DNA from: Candidatus Eiseniibacteriota bacterium
Lineage (GTDB): Bacteria > Eisenbacteria > RBG-16-71-46
Direction: 5' to 3'
Assembly: GCA_016215625.1 (NCBI GenBank)
Contig: JACRIW010000103.1
Coordinates: forward strand, 1 to 50,310
Length of the DNA stretch: 50,310 bases
The stretch's first letter is position 1, and every line of letters begins with the position of its first letter. A program made the translations under genes and the position numbers. Below, one piece after another: positions 18,693 to 27,291 of this stretch. The notes below the pieces were generated by a model that saw only the letters and a program-made list of their open reading frames with translations, did no database searches and was not told where the DNA came from.

Positions 18693-18719
18693 TCAAGGTC
18701 GCAACCTGCACGGCCGATA
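18693..18719 (+). promoter_or_regulatory. Sigma-28 (FliA)-like promoter
   Basis: TCAAG (18693-18697) and GCCGATA (18713-18719) are 15 bases apart, as at 5484 and 15230. The sequence continues CCGGG, as at 5484. The site lies 89 bases before the receiver-protein start, giving this gene its own promoter although it follows the HD-GYP gene. Confidence 0.55.
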
Positions 18720-18807
18720 CCGGGCACGTATGCGGACCGCCGGGCATCCCCGGCAGAGCGATTTCGACCGCCGGTCACGGAACGGACCGGCTCAGGAGGT
18801 GACGGGC

Positions 18808-19206
18808 ATGGCGAAGGGCAAGATCCTGGTCGTGGATGACGAGATCTACATCGTCCACATCCTGGACTTCAGCCTCGGCATGGAAGGCTACGAGGTCCTG
18901 ACGGCGCTCGACGGCGAACAGGCGTTCGAGAAGGCACGCGCCGAGAAGCCCGACCTCATCGTGCTCGACATCATGATGCCGAAGCTCGACGGCTACGAGA
19001 CCTGCAAGCTCCTCAAGGCCGAAGAGAGCACGAAGCACATTCCGGTGATCCTGCTGTCGGCCAAGGGCCGCAACGTGGACCAGAAGGTGGGCTTCGAAGT
19101 CGGCGCGGACGACTACATCACCAAGCCGTTCAGCCCGCGCAAGCTCGTCGAACGTATCAACGCCATCCTGGGTCAGGGCTCCGCGCAGCAGCGCATGCAG
19201 GCCTGA
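18808..19206 (+). CDS. Single-domain response regulator (CheY-like)
   Basis: The 132-residue protein is only a receiver domain: KILVVDDEIYIV (acidic pair), the phospho-Asp in LIVLDIMMPKLDGYETC, Ser/Ala in ILLSAKG and the conserved Lys in YITKPFSPRKLV. It has no output domain, so it should act by protein contact or as a phosphorelay intermediate, perhaps for the kinase encoded just upstream. AGGAGGT lies before the ATG. A strong terminator follows. Confidence 0.95.
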   Translation: MAKGKILVVDDEIYIVHILDFSLGMEGYEVLTALDGEQAFEKARAEKPDLIVLDIMMPKLDGYETCKLLKAEESTKHIPVILLSAKGRNVDQKVGFEVGADDYITKPFSPRKLVERINAILGQGSAQQRMQA

Positions 19207-19234
19207 CGCACCCGAGTTCTGGGGTCACACCACC

Positions 19235-19274
19235 CGAGCCTCGCTCCCGAAAGGGCGCGGGGCTCGAGTGTTTT
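19235..19274 (+). terminator. Intrinsic terminator after the receiver gene
   Basis: CGAGCCTCGCTCCC pairs with GGGCGCGGGGCTCG (12 of 14 positions) around a GAAA tetraloop, followed by TGTTTT. It is a convincing rho-independent terminator. Confidence 0.85.
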
Positions 19275-19400
19275 CGGAGGGTCCGCGCCCGCGCCGGGCT
19301 CACGCGTGACCGCGGCCGCGCCTCTGTGCCACATTGCGCGCCCCGGGCCGGCCGCGACGCACGCGGCGCCCGGCACACGCGCCCCCGCCGGACTCGACCC

Positions 19401-21410
19401 ATGTCCTTCGCACTCGTCGCCCTCTCGGTCCCCGCCCGCCAGCTCTTCACCTACCGCGTCCCCGCGGAGCTGGAAGGCGCCGCCGTGCCCGGCGCGTCGG
19501 TCGAGCTCAAGTTCCGCAACCGGCGCATGCGCGGCGTGATCGTCGAACGCACGAAGACGACCGAGCTGAACCCGGACAAGGTGAACCCGATCGACAAGGT
19601 GCTGGGCGCGCCCGTGCTCACGCCGCACCTGATCGCGCTCGCGCGCTGGGTGGCCGAGTACTACCTCGCCCCTCCGGGCGAGGCGGTCGCGGCCGCGCTG
19701 CCGGGCGGGCAGGACGGACTCGCGCGCAGCCGTGCGCGCAAGGGCGCGGTCGAGGACCACGTGATGGGCATGGCGATGCCCGAGCGCGTCACGCTGACGG
19801 CCGCCCAGCGGGCGGCGACCACGGCGGTGGAAAAGGCCGTGGCCAAGGGCGGTTTCCAGCCGTTCCTGCTGCACGGCGTCACGGCGAGCGGCAAGACCGA
19901 GGTCTACCTGCGCGCGGCGCGCGCGGCGCGTGAGGCCGGCGGCCAGGCGCTCGTGCTCGTGCCCGAAGTGGCGCTCGGCTCGCAGATCGTCGAGCGCTTC
20001 CGCACGCGCTTCGGCGGCCGTGTGGAACTGCTGCACTCCTACCTCGGCGTCGGCACGCGCCGCCGCAACTGGGAACTCGCGCGGCGCGGCGCGCTCGACG
20101 TGGTGGTCGGGGCGCGCTCGGCGGTGTTCGCGCCGCTGCCGAACCTCAAGGTCATCGTCGTCGACGAAGAGCACGAGGGCGCGTACAAGCAGAGCGAGAA
20201 ACTCCGCTACCACGGACGCGACGTCGCGGTGCGGCGCGCGCAGATGCTCGGCATCCCGGTCGTGCTCGGCTCGGCGACGCCCGCGCTCGAATCGCTCGCG
20301 AACGCCGCGCGCGGCAAGTACGCGCGCCTCGCGCTGCCCGACCGCGTGGACAAGCGCCCGCTGCCCACCGTGAGCATCGTGGACCTGCGGCGCGAGAACG
20401 CCGCGAGCGGGCTCGTCAGCCGGCCGATGCTCGCGGCCGTCACCGAGCGGCTCGAGCGCGGCGAGCAGTCGCTGCTGTGGCTCAACCGGCGCGGGCACTC
20501 GCACCACGTGCAGTGCCGCGGCTGCGGCTGGACGCCGGAGTGCGAACGCTGCGACATCACGCTCACGCTGCACTCGGACCCGCTCGAGCTGCGCTGCCAC
20601 TACTGCGATCACCGCCAGCCGGCCTACCAGCAGTGCCCGGACTGCAAGATGCCGCTGCTGCGCTTCGGCGGCGCGGGCACACAGCGCGTCGAGCGCGAGC
20701 TGGCGCAGAAGTTCCCGAAAGCGCGCGTGCTGCGGCTCGACACCGACGTCGCGCGCGGCGACCGCGACGAGCCCGCCAAGATCCTCGAGGCGTTCGCACT
20801 CGGCGAGGCGGACATCCTGCTGGGCACGCAGATGATCGCGAAGGGGCTCGACTTCCCGAACGTCACGCTCGTCGGCGTGCTCGACGCCGACGTGGCGCTG
20901 CACCTGCCGGACTTTCGCGCGGCGGAGCGCACGTGGCAGCTGCTCGTGCAGGTGTCGGGGCGCGCGGGCCGCGGCAAGCGCCCGGGCGAAGTGCTCGTGC
21001 AGACGTGCACGCCGGACCATCCCGCGATCGCGGCGGTCGCGACGGGGGACACCGCGGCGTTCGTGAAGGAAGTGCTCGCGGAGCGTCGCGAGGTCGAGTA
21101 CCCGCCGTTCTCGCGCATGGTCGCGTTGCTCGTGTCGGGGCCGGACGAATCGGAGGTCGAGTCGGCGGCGAACGCGCTCGCCGAGCGCGCGCACGCGGTG
21201 GCGGACGAATACGGCGTCACCGTGCTCGGCCCCGCGCCGCAGGCGCTCGCGCGGCTGCGCAACCAGCACCGCTGGCACCTGCTGCTCAAAGGGCACGACG
21301 CCGCGCGCGTGCGTGCCGCGGCGGCCGCGGCGATCGCGTGGGCGGAAGAGCCCGGGCGCAAGCTGCGCGTGCGCGTGATGGCGGACGTGGACCCGGTCGA
21401 GGTGCTGTAG
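19401..21410 (+). CDS. priA: Primosomal protein N' (replication restart helicase PriA)
   Basis: The 669-residue protein has the N-terminal 3'-DNA-binding part (FALVALSVPARQLFTYRVP), helicase Walker A HGVTASGKTEVYL, the DEEH box IVVDEEHEGAYKQ, the GSATPALES motif and a zinc-binding insert (CRGCGWTPECERCD, CHYCDH, CPDCKM), then GTQMIAKGLDFPNVTLVGVLDAD and the C-terminal domain. PriA recognises stalled forks and reloads the replicative helicase. The ATG at 19401 has no good ribosome site. The gene is alone on its strand and converges on the EamA gene with an 18-base gap. Confidence 0.96.
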   Translation: MSFALVALSVPARQLFTYRVPAELEGAAVPGASVELKFRNRRMRGVIVERTKTTELNPDKVNPIDKVLGAPVLTPHLIALARWVAEYYLAPPGEAVAAALPGGQDGLARSRARKGAVEDHVMGMAMPERVTLTAAQRAATTAVEKAVAKGGFQPFLLHGVTASGKTEVYLRAARAAREAGGQALVLVPEVALGSQIVERFRTRFGGRVELLHSYLGVGTRRRNWELARRGALDVVVGARSAVFAPLPNLKVIVVDEEHEGAYKQSEKLRYHGRDVAVRRAQMLGIPVVLGSATPALESLANAARGKYARLALPDRVDKRPLPTVSIVDLRRENAASGLVSRPMLAAVTERLERGEQSLLWLNRRGHSHHVQCRGCGWTPECERCDITLTLHSDPLELRCHYCDHRQPAYQQCPDCKMPLLRFGGAGTQRVERELAQKFPKARVLRLDTDVARGDRDEPAKILEAFALGEADILLGTQMIAKGLDFPNVTLVGVLDADVALHLPDFRAAERTWQLLVQVSGRAGRGKRPGEVLVQTCTPDHPAIAAVATGDTAAFVKEVLAERREVEYPPFSRMVALLVSGPDESEVESAANALAERAHAVADEYGVTVLGPAPQALARLRNQHRWHLLLKGHDAARVRAAAAAAIAWAEEPGRKLRVRVMADVDPVEVL

Positions 21411-21428
21411 GCCGCCGGGCGGCGGTCG

Positions 21429-22307
21429 CTACTCGCGCCCGAGCAGCAGGAAGCCCGCGGCCACGATCAGCGCCGCGCCCGCCACGCGGACGAGCACGCG
21501 CTGCTCCTTGAACAGCGAGCCGCCGGCGAGCGAGGCGTACACGATGGACGTGCGCTTGGTCGCGAGCACGAGCGCGACCGGCCCGGCCTTGGTCGCGAGC
21601 AGCTGGAACCAGCGGTAGCCGATCGTGAGCAGCCCGATCGTGAGCAGGAGCGGCCAGTGCTCGCGCGTGCGTGCGGCGAGCGCCGCGAACGTCGTGCGGC
21701 GCACGGCGAGCATCGCGCCGAAGAGCACGACGTACACGACGTGCTGGTGGACCAACACCACGAACGGCGGCACCTTCATGCCGCTCACGAGCAGCTTGTC
21801 GGCGATCGCGCTGAACGCGAACAGCGCCAGCGCGCCGCCGACGTACTTGTGACGCCCGTCGCGCCAGGCGTCGCGCCACGACTGCGCGAGCGCCGCGCCG
21901 TCGCGCGATTCGAGCAGCGTGGTGCCGGTCACCATGAGCGCGAGCGCGCCCCACTCGGCGCCGCGCAGGGGCTGGTGCAGCACGAACTGCGCGAGCACCG
22001 CGACGAGCGCGGGCGTGAGCCCGAGCATGGGCAGCGCGTTCGACAGCTCGTTGCGTTCGAGCGCCTTCATCACGAGCAGGAACGCGATGCCGCTGATCAC
22101 GCTCTTGAACGCCAGAAGCCCGAGCGTGCGCGCGTCGAACGCGAACACGTCGAGCTTCGCGGGCACCCACGCCGACAGCGCCAGCGTCACGACGCTGACG
22201 AGGAACGCGAACTCGAGCGCGGCGGTGCGGAAGAGCACGCGCTTCTGCGCGACCGCGGCAGCGGCCGAGAGCAGTGCGGAGACGGTGGCGAGCGCGAACC
22301 AGTTCAC
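21429..22307 (-). CDS. EamA/DMT-family permease
   Basis: The 292-residue protein has about ten hydrophobic helices in two homologous halves, as in the drug/metabolite transporter superfamily (EamA). Recognisable parts are FKSVISGIAFLLVMKALERNELSNALPML and the second-half ALVLATKRTSIVYASLAGGSLFKEQ. Such carriers usually export metabolites; the substrate is unknown. The GTG start overlaps the TGA of the TonB receptor gene (GTGA), so carrier and receptor are co-translated and may handle the same compound across the two membranes. Confidence 0.85.
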   Translation of the reverse strand: MNWFALATVSALLSAAAAVAQKRVLFRTAALEFAFLVSVVTLALSAWVPAKLDVFAFDARTLGLLAFKSVISGIAFLLVMKALERNELSNALPMLGLTPALVAVLAQFVLHQPLRGAEWGALALMVTGTTLLESRDGAALAQSWRDAWRDGRHKYVGGALALFAFSAIADKLLVSGMKVPPFVVLVHQHVVYVVLFGAMLAVRRTTFAALAARTREHWPLLLTIGLLTIGYRWFQLLATKAGPVALVLATKRTSIVYASLAGGSLFKEQRVLVRVAGAALIVAAGFLLLGRE

Positions 22308-24610
22308 GGCAGCTCCACGCTGAGCGAGGCGTGCACGTTGCGCCCGGGTTCGAGCTTCACGACACCGCGCAGCGTGGAGAGGTGCTGGCGGTAGGCGCGG
22401 TCGAAGACATTGTCCACGCCACAGCGCAGGTGCGCCCGGGCGCGGCCCAGCGCGACCGGCGCGCTCGACCACGCGGCGTTCCACGCGGTCCAGCCCGCGG
22501 TGAGGGTCTCGCCCGGGCCGGGGTGGCGCTGCGCGCGCGAGGCGACGCACTCGAGGCGCCACGTGCCCGCGCGTCGGGCGTCGGCCTCGATCGCTCCGCG
22601 CGCCGAGAGCGGCGCGACCTGCGCGAGCTCGGTGTGCGCGGTCAGGTCCTCGCCGCGCACCTGCGCGAGCGACGCGGACAGCGCGACCCGCTCGGCCAGC
22701 CGTTGCTCGAGCGACAGCTCGCCGCCGTAGAGGCGGGCGCGGCCGATGTTGCGCTTCACGAACGCGGCGCGGCCCTCGAACGTGCCCGGCTCCTCGGCGA
22801 CCCTGTCGGCGAGCGAGTTGAAGAACACGTCGGCGTCGAGCGCCGTGCCGCCGGCTTCGAGCCGCACACCCGTGTTCACCGTGAGCCCGCGCTCGGGCGC
22901 GAGCGCGGGATTGCCTACGCGCAGGCTGCTGCCGAGGTCGAGGAACTGGAAACGCTCCTCGAGGGACGGCGTGCGGTACGCGCTCGCGACGAGCACGCGC
23001 GCGCCCACGTGCCCCGTCGCCTGCACGTGCAGGCCCGCGCTCGCGTCCCACGAGGCGTCGTGCACCACGTTCGCGGGCCACAGCTCCACCTGCCCGGGCA
23101 CGGGCACCTGTGGCACCCCGGCGACCGTCACCCATTCGGGGTTGAGCGTGCGGTCGTTGCGCGTGCGGCTCCAGTCGGCGCGCGCGCCGAGCGTGACGCG
23201 CACCCGATCGGGCAGCGGCGACCAGTCGTCCTGCGCGAACGCGCCCGCGCTCGTGTGCGACGCGTGCGGTACCGGCCGCTCACCGATCACGCGGTCCTGC
23301 GCGGAGAGCCTGCGCTCGCGGCGGCTGTCGAGCACGCGCTGCCACGCCTCGGCGCCGACGGTCAGCAGGTGCCGCGGCGACGGCTGCAGCCGCGCCTCGA
23401 CCTGCGCGTTCGTGGTCCTGTGCGTCGCGTGCGGCGTCACGGTCACGGTCGGGCTCTGCACGATCTCCACATTGCGCACGACGTCCTGGTGCGCGGCGCG
23501 CAGCGTGAGCATGGGCAGCGCGCGCGAAAGGTGCGGCAGCAAGTACTCGAGCGCGAAGCGTTCGCGCCGCGCGAGCCGGTAGGTCGCGGTGGCGGTCGCC
23601 GCGATGGGCGTGCCGCCCGTGATGCCGGTGTGCTCGGCCTGCGAGCGCTGCCACGACGCGAACAGCGACTGCTCGCCGCGCGTGCGCACGCCGAGCGACG
23701 CGTTGCCGCTCCAGTCGGTGTACTGCGAGTTCGGCAGGTCGCCGCGCGGCGTCGCGGTGAGCCCCGCGTCGCGGTAGGAGCCGCTCAGGCGCAGCGCGGT
23801 GCGCGCGGCCGAGCGTTCGAGCGACGCGTGATGCGCGACGCCCTCGTCCACGCTCGACACGCCCTCGCTCCATGCGCCGCTCCAGGCGGTGGCGGAGCCG
23901 AAGGGGGCGCGGCGGGTGATCAGCTGGATGGCGCCGCCCAGCGCGCCGGTGCCGAACAGCACCGAGCCGGGCGTCTTCATCACCTCGATCCGCTCGAGGT
24001 CGGCGTCGTTCACGAGCGAAAGTGCGCCCGCAAGATCCTGCGCGGTCTCGATGCGCGTGTGATCCACGAGCGACACGATGCTCGCGCGGCCCATGCCGCG
24101 AATCGAGACGTTCGTCTGCCACGCGCCGTCGCGCACGAGCGCCACGCCCGGCAGCGCCGCGGCCTGTTCGGCGGGCGTGACGGCGGTACGTCCGGCGAGT
24201 TGTTCCGTCGTGCGGACCCCCGCGGGCCACGGCGCGTGCCGCAGCGTGAACGAGGTGCGCGCGCTCTCGACGATCACTTCGTCCGCCGGATGCACCGCGG
24301 GACGCAGCGCGAGCACGAGGTCGGCGCCCGGCTCGTCGAGCACGAGCGCGCGCGCTTCGCCGCTCCAGGCGACGTGCCGCACCGCGAGCGTCCAGCGGCC
24401 GGGGGCGAGGCGCTCGAACGTGAATCCGCCGTCCGCCGCGGTGCGCACGGAGGCGCCGGTCTCGGCGAGGCGGACGAGTGCGCCCGCGATCGGGGCGCCG
24501 CCGTCGTGCGCGACGACGCGGCCGCGCAGCGTCGCGGCGTGCAGCGGGGCGACGGCGAGGAGCAGCAGGAGCGGGAGCGAAGCGGCGAGGAAGGCTCGGG
24601 GGGAACGCAT
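22304..24610 (-). CDS. TonB-dependent outer-membrane receptor
   Basis: The 768-residue protein has a signal peptide (LPLLLLLAVAPLHAA), a carboxypeptidase-regulatory-like beta-sandwich (about 28-105: LRGRVVAHDGGAPIAGALVRL), a plug domain (about 115-235: NVSIRGMGRASIVSLVDHTR, IEVMKTPGSVLFGTGALGGAIQLIT) and a beta-barrel ending in NVHASLSVELP. It would import a scarce ligand using TonB energy. The plug-barrel style is of the siderophore/vitamin class, but no Fur box or cobalamin riboswitch was found upstream. It is coupled to the downstream EamA gene. Confidence 0.92.
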   Translation of the reverse strand: MRSPRAFLAASLPLLLLLAVAPLHAATLRGRVVAHDGGAPIAGALVRLAETGASVRTAADGGFTFERLAPGRWTLAVRHVAWSGEARALVLDEPGADLVLALRPAVHPADEVIVESARTSFTLRHAPWPAGVRTTEQLAGRTAVTPAEQAAALPGVALVRDGAWQTNVSIRGMGRASIVSLVDHTRIETAQDLAGALSLVNDADLERIEVMKTPGSVLFGTGALGGAIQLITRRAPFGSATAWSGAWSEGVSSVDEGVAHHASLERSAARTALRLSGSYRDAGLTATPRGDLPNSQYTDWSGNASLGVRTRGEQSLFASWQRSQAEHTGITGGTPIAATATATYRLARRERFALEYLLPHLSRALPMLTLRAAHQDVVRNVEIVQSPTVTVTPHATHRTTNAQVEARLQPSPRHLLTVGAEAWQRVLDSRRERRLSAQDRVIGERPVPHASHTSAGAFAQDDWSPLPDRVRVTLGARADWSRTRNDRTLNPEWVTVAGVPQVPVPGQVELWPANVVHDASWDASAGLHVQATGHVGARVLVASAYRTPSLEERFQFLDLGSSLRVGNPALAPERGLTVNTGVRLEAGGTALDADVFFNSLADRVAEEPGTFEGRAAFVKRNIGRARLYGGELSLEQRLAERVALSASLAQVRGEDLTAHTELAQVAPLSARGAIEADARRAGTWRLECVASRAQRHPGPGETLTAGWTAWNAAWSSAPVALGRARAHLRCGVDNVFDRAYRQHLSTLRGVVKLEPGRNVHASLSVELP

Positions 24611-24962
24611 GCGGCCTCGGCGAACCGCCCGGCCGTGGCGTGCGCGGGAGCGCGATGTGCCGCGCGTCGTGCGCGCGGACGCAGGGTGCCCGCCCGTGCC
24701 GCCGCGAGGGGCGCACGAGCCCGAGCGAGAAGGAATGGTGAGGGTGTCGTCTTCGTCATCGGCGTGTGCGTAGCCTCGACACAGCTTCGCGTCGCGCGTC
24801 GCGCGCCATCGCCGAACGTATCAGCGCGTTCACGAAGGCACCACGGATCGTTCGTGGTTTCGCGTCGTGCACGGTCGCGGAAGGGGAAACGTTGCGAATG
24901 CCGGACACGCGTCACGGCCGCGCCAAATGCGGTGATTTCGCATCCCGCGAGAGAGTCCGCCT

Positions 24963-24990
24963 TTGACGCCGTTCGCGCGTGGTCGATACC
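24963..24990 (+). promoter_or_regulatory. Possible sigma-70 promoter of the hydrogenase/sensor operon
   Basis: TTGACG (24963-24968) and GATACC (24985-24990) are 16 bases apart. The HU promoter at 38009 has the same layout (TTGACA-N16-GATACG). The leader to the GTG start would be about 210 bases. Confidence 0.35.
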
Positions 24991-25089
24991 GTTCGTGACG
25001 TGACGGCGAACAGCAGGCTCACGTGAGCGTGCGCGCCGTCCACGAGTGCAGCGCCTTCACCGGGCGCTCCACCACACTCGCGGCGGCAC

Positions 25090-25131
25090 GAGAGGTTCCC
25101 CGGTCAGGCCGGCGAAACGCCGGCGCCTCTC
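25090..25131 (+). other. Structured leader segment upstream of the hydrogenase-like kinase
   Basis: An inner stem GCCGGCG-AAA-CGCCGGC sits within an outer stem GAGAGG/CCTCTC, with a 12-base bulge on the 5' side. It lies within the predicted leader, 74 bases before the GTG. It matches no riboswitch class I recognise. Confidence 0.35.
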
Positions 25132-25204
25132 GCCCACCGTGGCGGCCATCCGGCCGCGAGGACAGGCTGATGGCTCGCGTGAGGTACGGGAACCAGGTGT
25201 CGCC

Positions 25205-27256
25205 GTGAGCACCGCATTCATCACCACGGTCACCGAACGCTGCCGCATGTGCTACGCGTGCGTGCGCGAGTGCCCGGTGAAGGCGATCCGCATCACCGAC
25301 GGTCAGGCGCGCGTCATCGCCGAGCGCTGCATCGCGTGCGGCAACTGCGTGCGTGTGTGCTCGCAGCACGCCAAGCTGCTCCGCAGCAGCGTGGAGGAAG
25401 CGCGCGCGCTGATCGCCTCCGGGCGCGAGGTCGCGGCGATCGTGGCGCCGAGCTTCCCGGCCGAGTTCCCGGGCACGGGCGGCGCGGTGCTCGCGGGCAC
25501 GATCCGGCGGCTCGGCTTCACGTACGTCGCCGAAGTGTCCTTCGGCGCCGACCTCGTCGCGCGCGAGTACGCGCGGTTGCTCGGCGAGGACGGAAGGCGG
25601 CGCTGGATCTCGACCACGTGTCCGGCGACGGCGCGCTACGTCGAGCGGCACGCGCCGGCGCAGACGGAAGCGCTCGCGCCGATCGTGTCGCCGATGATCG
25701 CGATGGCGCGCGTGATGCGGAAGCTGCACGGGCCCGCGCTCGCGGTCGTGTTCGTGGGGCCGTGCATCGCGAAGAAGCTCGAGGCGCAGGACCCCGAAGT
25801 GGCGGGTGAGGTGGACGTCGTGCTGACGTTCGGCGAACTGCGGCAGATGTTCGCCGAGGACGGCGTCGCGCTGGGCGACGCGCCGGCGCGCGACTTCGAC
25901 CCGCCGCACGGCGGGCTCGGCGGGCTGTTCCCGGTCAGCCGCGGCATCGTGCGCGCGGCCGGCATGGACGAGGACCTGCTGACGGGCGACGTGATCGCGA
26001 CGCAGGGCCGGCGGCACCTCGTCGAGGGCGTGCGCGAGTTCGCCGCGGGCGACCTCGGCGCACGGCTGCTCGAGGCGCTGTGCTGCGAGGGCTGCGTGTC
26101 CGGCCCCGGCATGACGAGCGAGCGGTCGCTGTTCCAGCGGCAGGCGCAGGTGCGCGCGCACGTCGGCGCAAGGCTGCACGCACTCGACCGCGAGCACTGG
26201 GAAGCGCAACTGACACTGCTCGGCGACGTGAAGCTGCGGCGCGGGTGGCGCGCGCAGGACCAGCGCATCGGCACGCCGCGGCGCGAGACGGTCGAGGCGA
26301 TCCTCGCGCGCATGGGCAAGGCGTCGGCGTCGGACGAGCTGAACTGCGGCGCGTGCGGCTACGACTCGTGCGTGGCGCACGCGGTCGCGATCCACGAGAA
26401 CCTCGCCGAGACCGCGATGTGCCTGCCGCACACGATCGAGCAGCTGCGCGTGACGCTGCGCGAGTTGGCGGCGGCGCAGGAAGCGCTCGTGCAGTCCGAG
26501 AAGCTCGCGAGCATGGGCCAGCTCGCCGCCGGCATCGCGCACGAGGTGAACAACCCGCTCGGCGTCGTGCTCATGTACTCGCACCTGCTGCTCGACGAAT
26601 GCCGCGCCAAGCTCGGCACGGCGGCCGCCGCGGGCGGCGCGAACGGCGCCGGAGGCGCCGGAGGCGCAGGCCCCGCCCTCCCGGACGGCGCCGGAGGTGC
26701 CGGTCTTGTCCAAGACCTCGCGCTGATCACCGAGCAGGCCGAGCGCTGCAAGCGCATCGTCTCCGGGCTGCTGCACTTCGCGCGCCAGAACAAGCTTTCG
26801 CGCGCGCGCGTCACGCTGCCCGAAGTCGCCGATCTCGCGCTGCGCGCGACCGCGATTCCCGCGGGCGTCACCGTGCGCACCGTGCGCCGCCTCGCCGACC
26901 CGGCGGCCGAGCTCGAGCGCGACCTGATGGTGCAGGTGCTCGCGAACCTGCTCTCGAACGCCGTCGGCGCGATGCCGCACGGCGGCGTCATCACGCTGCG
27001 CATGTCCGACGAGGCGCAGCGCGTCACGTTCGAAGTCGAGGACACCGGCACGGGCATCGCGCCCGAGCACCTGCCGCGCCTCTTCGATCCGTTCTTCACG
27101 ACCAAGCCCATGGGCAAGGGCACGGGGCTGGGGCTGTCCGTCAGCTACGGCATCGTCAAGCTGCACGGCGGCGACATCCGGGTGGTGTCGCGCTCCGATC
27201 CCGCGCAAGGGCCCACGGGCACCACGTTCACCGTCACGGTTCCCCGGAAGGGCTGA
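25205..27256 (+). CDS. Histidine kinase with [FeFe]-hydrogenase-like sensory domain (HydS/HfsB type)
   Basis: The 683-residue fusion starts with a 2[4Fe-4S] ferredoxin part ([12 protein letters not shown] at 13-24, then [11 protein letters not shown]). Next is a hydrogenase large-subunit-like domain with H-cluster motif equivalents TTCPAT (Cys 139), GPCIAKK (Cys 187) and CCEGCVSG (Cys 293 and 297). A further 4Fe-4S motif, CGACGYDSC, lies near 382, then HisKA with [11 protein letters not shown] (His 446) and HATPase ([30 protein letters not shown]). It probably senses H2 or redox state and autophosphorylates. The position next to Pro that ligates the cluster is kept as Cys, while the preceding proton-relay Cys is Thr, as expected for a sensor rather than an enzyme. 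GTG 25205 is the only plausible start. Confidence 0.9.
   Translation: MSTAFITTVTERCRMCYACVRECPVKAIRITDGQARVIAERCIACGNCVRVCSQHAKLLRSSVEEARALIASGREVAAIVAPSFPAEFPGTGGAVLAGTIRRLGFTYVAEVSFGADLVAREYARLLGEDGRRRWISTTCPATARYVERHAPAQTEALAPIVSPMIAMARVMRKLHGPALAVVFVGPCIAKKLEAQDPEVAGEVDVVLTFGELRQMFAEDGVALGDAPARDFDPPHGGLGGLFPVSRGIVRAAGMDEDLLTGDVIATQGRRHLVEGVREFAAGDLGARLLEALCCEGCVSGPGMTSERSLFQRQAQVRAHVGARLHALDREHWEAQLTLLGDVKLRRGWRAQDQRIGTPRRETVEAILARMGKASASDELNCGACGYDSCVAHAVAIHENLAETAMCLPHTIEQLRVTLRELAAAQEALVQSEKLASMGQLAAGIAHEVNNPLGVVLMYSHLLLDECRAKLGTAAAAGGANGAGGAGGAGPALPDGAGGAGLVQDLALITEQAERCKRIVSGLLHFARQNKLSRARVTLPEVADLALRATAIPAGVTVRTVRRLADPAAELERDLMVQVLANLLSNAVGAMPHGGVITLRMSDEAQRVTFEVEDTGTGIAPEHLPRLFDPFFTTKPMGKGTGLGLSVSYGIVKLHGGDIRVVSRSDPAQGPTGTTFTVTVPRKG
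26645..26704 (+). repeat. In-frame 9-bp repeat cluster (GGCGCCGGA) within the kinase
   Basis: Copies lie at 26645-26653, 26654-26662 and 26687-26695, with degenerate copies at 26663-26670 and 26696-26704. They encode a Gly/Ala-rich loop between the two HisKA helices. The unit length keeps the frame if copies are gained or lost. Confidence 0.7.
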
Positions 27257-27291
27257 CGCCCGTTGGGGCGGGCGCCGCCAGGCAGGCGGCC

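Larger units (their letters stand above)
24611..25204. other. 594-bp divergent intergenic region
   Basis: This lies between the TonB receptor (minus) and the hydrogenase-like kinase (plus). It contains no convincing gene. It holds a small inverted repeat ACCACG-N7-CGTGGT (24840-24858), a weak promoter (24963-24990) and a strongly folded segment (25090-25131). Confidence 0.6.

Noticed and set aside
18687-18703. TGGCAC...CGCA resembling a sigma-54 promoter
   Set aside because: The GG-to-GC distance is 13 bases instead of the strict 12, and a better sigma-28-like site overlaps it.
24611-25000. Cobalamin riboswitch sought upstream of the TonB receptor
   Set aside because: None of the conserved blocks (AATAGGGAA, GGTG...CCGC, GCCACTG) is present on the minus strand.
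24766-25208. Two small plus-strand frames (24766-24966 and 25023-25208)
   Set aside because: They have no ribosome site, no conserved sequence and an Arg/Ser/Ala composition typical of non-coding GC-rich DNA.
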